From: Herminiimonas sp.
Lineage (GTDB): Bacteria > Pseudomonadota > Gammaproteobacteria > Burkholderiales > Burkholderiaceae
NCBI GenBank assembly: GCA_014377155.1
Contig: JACMQD010000323.1
Coordinates: 1-27,765, forward strand
Reading direction: 5' to 3'
DNA length: 27,765 nt
How positions within the stretch are numbered: position 1 is the stretch's first letter; every line of letters begins with the position of its first letter. The notes below the pieces were generated by a model that did no database searches, was not told the DNA's origin, and was given only the letters and a program-made list of their open reading frames with translations. The position numbers were made by a program, and so were the translations under genes. Positions 26,901 through 27,765 of this stretch are shown piece after piece.

Positions 26901-27590
26901 ATGAGCATCTTCGTTGTTGTACCCGTGCTCGCCGGGACCTTCATCTTGTTGTACTGGTACCAGCATTGGCATGCTGAGCAGCAGCGGCGCTACATCACTA
27001 CTTATTTTTTTCCAAAAGGCCTGCTCGACAAGCTTGGTGAACACTATCCGCATCTGACCGACAGCCAACGCAATCAAGTGGGACGCGGTCTCAAGCAATT
27101 TTTTTTCGCACAAGAAAAAAACGGGCGCATGGTATCGATGCCATCGGTTGCCGCCGACGCGCTCTGGCATGAATTCATACTCTATACGAAAGCCTACGAT
27201 GTGTTCTGCGGTCACGCCTTCGGCAGATTCTTGCATCACACACCCGCAGTGGTGCTTGAGTCGCGCCATCGCAGCAGCGACGGATTGCGTCGGATGTGGG
27301 TGTCGGCGTGCAAGCAAGAAGGCATCGACGTGCGGAGTCCGGCAAGACTGCCCCTTATTTTAGCGCTTGATGCCAACCTGGCGATTGCCGGAGGGTTTGT
27401 GTACCAGCCTGACTGTAGGATGGTAGATCAATCAGCGTCGGGCAGCGCGATTCATTGCGGTGCCGAACTGGGCACGCCCTTGGCGGATAGCGGTTCGGGC
27501 GGCGACGGCTCGGGCAATTCCGACAGTGTCGGAGGCGACAGTGGCGGCGACGGTGGTGGAGGCGACGGCGGCGGATGTGGCGGTGATTGA
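26901..27590 (+). CDS. Uncharacterised membrane-anchored protein with conserved WHEFILYT region and Gly-rich tail
   Basis: 229 aa. An N-terminal membrane segment (about 3-20, IFVVVPVLAGTFILLYWY) is followed by a soluble domain with FPKGLLDKLGEHYPHLTDSQ, DALWHEFILYTKAYDVFCGHAFGRFLHHTP and a late SPARLPLILALDANLAI. The ALWHEFIL..T...Y..FC...FG.FLHH pattern resembles the glycine-rich-domain-containing (GRDP-like) proteins; this is recalled from memory and not checked. Residues from about 196 form a Gly/Ser/Asp low-complexity tail ending GGGGDGGGCGGD, a tail type also seen on some bacterial membrane proteins of unknown role. Histidines and cysteines suggest metal binding, which is untested. GAAAGG lies 8 bases upstream of the ATG. 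It follows the SPFH gene by 45 bases and converges on smpB. Confidence 0.8.
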   Translation: MSIFVVVPVLAGTFILLYWYQHWHAEQQRRYITTYFFPKGLLDKLGEHYPHLTDSQRNQVGRGLKQFFFAQEKNGRMVSMPSVAADALWHEFILYTKAYDVFCGHAFGRFLHHTPAVVLESRHRSSDGLRRMWVSACKQEGIDVRSPARLPLILALDANLAIAGGFVYQPDCRMVDQSASGSAIHCGAELGTPLADSGSGGDGSGNSDSVGGDSGGDGGGGDGGGCGGD

Positions 27591-27611
27591 TACGCCGATC
27601 TGAAGTGCTTG

Positions 27612-27765
27612 CTAGCGGCGGTGTTGCTTCATGGCAGCCGCTACTTCGCGTTGGCCGTCACGCTCCCTTTCGGTATCGCGCTTGTCATGCTGCTTCTTGC
27701 CCTTGGCCAGGCCGATTTCGCACTTGATGCGGCCTTTCAGATAATGCAAATTCAATGGAACCAGC
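27612..27765 (-). CDS. smpB: SsrA-binding protein SmpB, C-terminal part (5' end outside window)
   Basis: The minus strand encodes 50 C-terminal residues ending at the TAG at 27612-27614; the gene runs off the right edge. SmpB binds tmRNA (ssrA) and delivers it to stalled ribosomes for trans-translation. The visible part [29 protein letters not shown] contains the family signature (LVP-x-x-L-x-x, K-x-E-I-x-LAKGKK-x-x-DKR), and the basic tail after it ([19 protein letters not shown]) is the region that inserts into the empty mRNA channel. The full-length protein is normally about 150 aa. It converges on the Gly-rich protein gene with 21 bases between stop codons. Confidence 0.95.
   Translation of the reverse strand, partial: LVPLNLHYLKGRIKCEIGLAKGKKQHDKRDTERERDGQREVAAAMKQHRR

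Noticed and set aside
26881..26904. 7-codon frame whose stop overlaps the start of the Gly-tailed protein gene (ATGA)
   Set aside because: It could be a coupling peptide but has no ribosome binding site of its own, and such short frames are common by chance.
25965..27317. 450-codon open frame on the minus strand opposite the SPFH and Gly-tailed genes
   Set aside because: It is antisense to two clear genes, has no recognisable family, and is rich in residues typical of antisense translation of GC-rich codons (Arg, His, Leu, Asp). It is a by-product of codon periodicity.
27481..27585. Repeated GGCGAC/GGCGGC-like units at the end of the Gly-tailed gene
   Set aside because: This is in-frame codon repetition for the Gly/Asp/Ser tail, not an independent DNA repeat or CRISPR-like array.

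Overview
The window is a chromosomal housekeeping region of a betaproteobacterium, most likely of the order Burkholderiales and close to Oxalobacteraceae (Herbaspirillum/Herminiimonas/Collimonas type). This placement rests on gene order (map-glnD diverging from rpsB-tsf-pyrH-frr-uppS-cdsA-dxr-rseP-bamA-skp-lpxD-fabZ-lpxA-lpxB-rnhB), on the style of the proteins and on a moderately high GC content. No database search was possible. No mobile element, CRISPR array, phage gene, tRNA or rRNA was seen.

Layout. 1-1163 (+): the 3' part of galU overlaps a peptide deformylase gene. 1194-5382 (-): map, glnD and an RsuA/RluF-family pseudouridine synthase form one leftward cluster. 5383-5728 is the divergent control region between map and rpsB. 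5729-21192 (+) is a long, tightly packed run. It starts with translation genes (rpsB, tsf, pyrH, frr), passes to isoprenoid and lipid precursor genes (uppS, cdsA, dxr), then to the outer-membrane assembly and lipid A block (rseP, bamA, skp, lpxD, fabZ, lpxA, lpxB), and ends with rnhB and a SpoU-type rRNA methyltransferase. Many junctions overlap by 1-29 bases. Clear intrinsic terminators occur only after rpsB and after tsf, so pyrH onward behaves as one or more new transcription units.

21199-22506 (-): an uncharacterised 111-aa membrane-anchored protein and the PEP synthase regulatory kinase/phosphorylase (ppsR). ppsR diverges from ppsA (22702-25128, +). A 333-base AT-rich gap follows, which holds several hairpins and a strong terminator. 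Next come an NfeD/SPFH (stomatin-like) membrane pair, a protein with an N-terminal membrane segment and a Gly-rich tail, and the 3' end of smpB on the minus strand at the window edge.

The protein-coding content is conventional and no wholly new gene system was recognised. The most interesting signals are non-coding: a folded rpsB leader with a hairpin that can cover the ribosome binding site; a hairpin-rich, terminator-ended gap between ppsA and nfeD with possible pseudoknot topology; a 9-bp inverted repeat between the divergent ppsR and ppsA genes; and a two-tier hairpin just upstream of pyrH.
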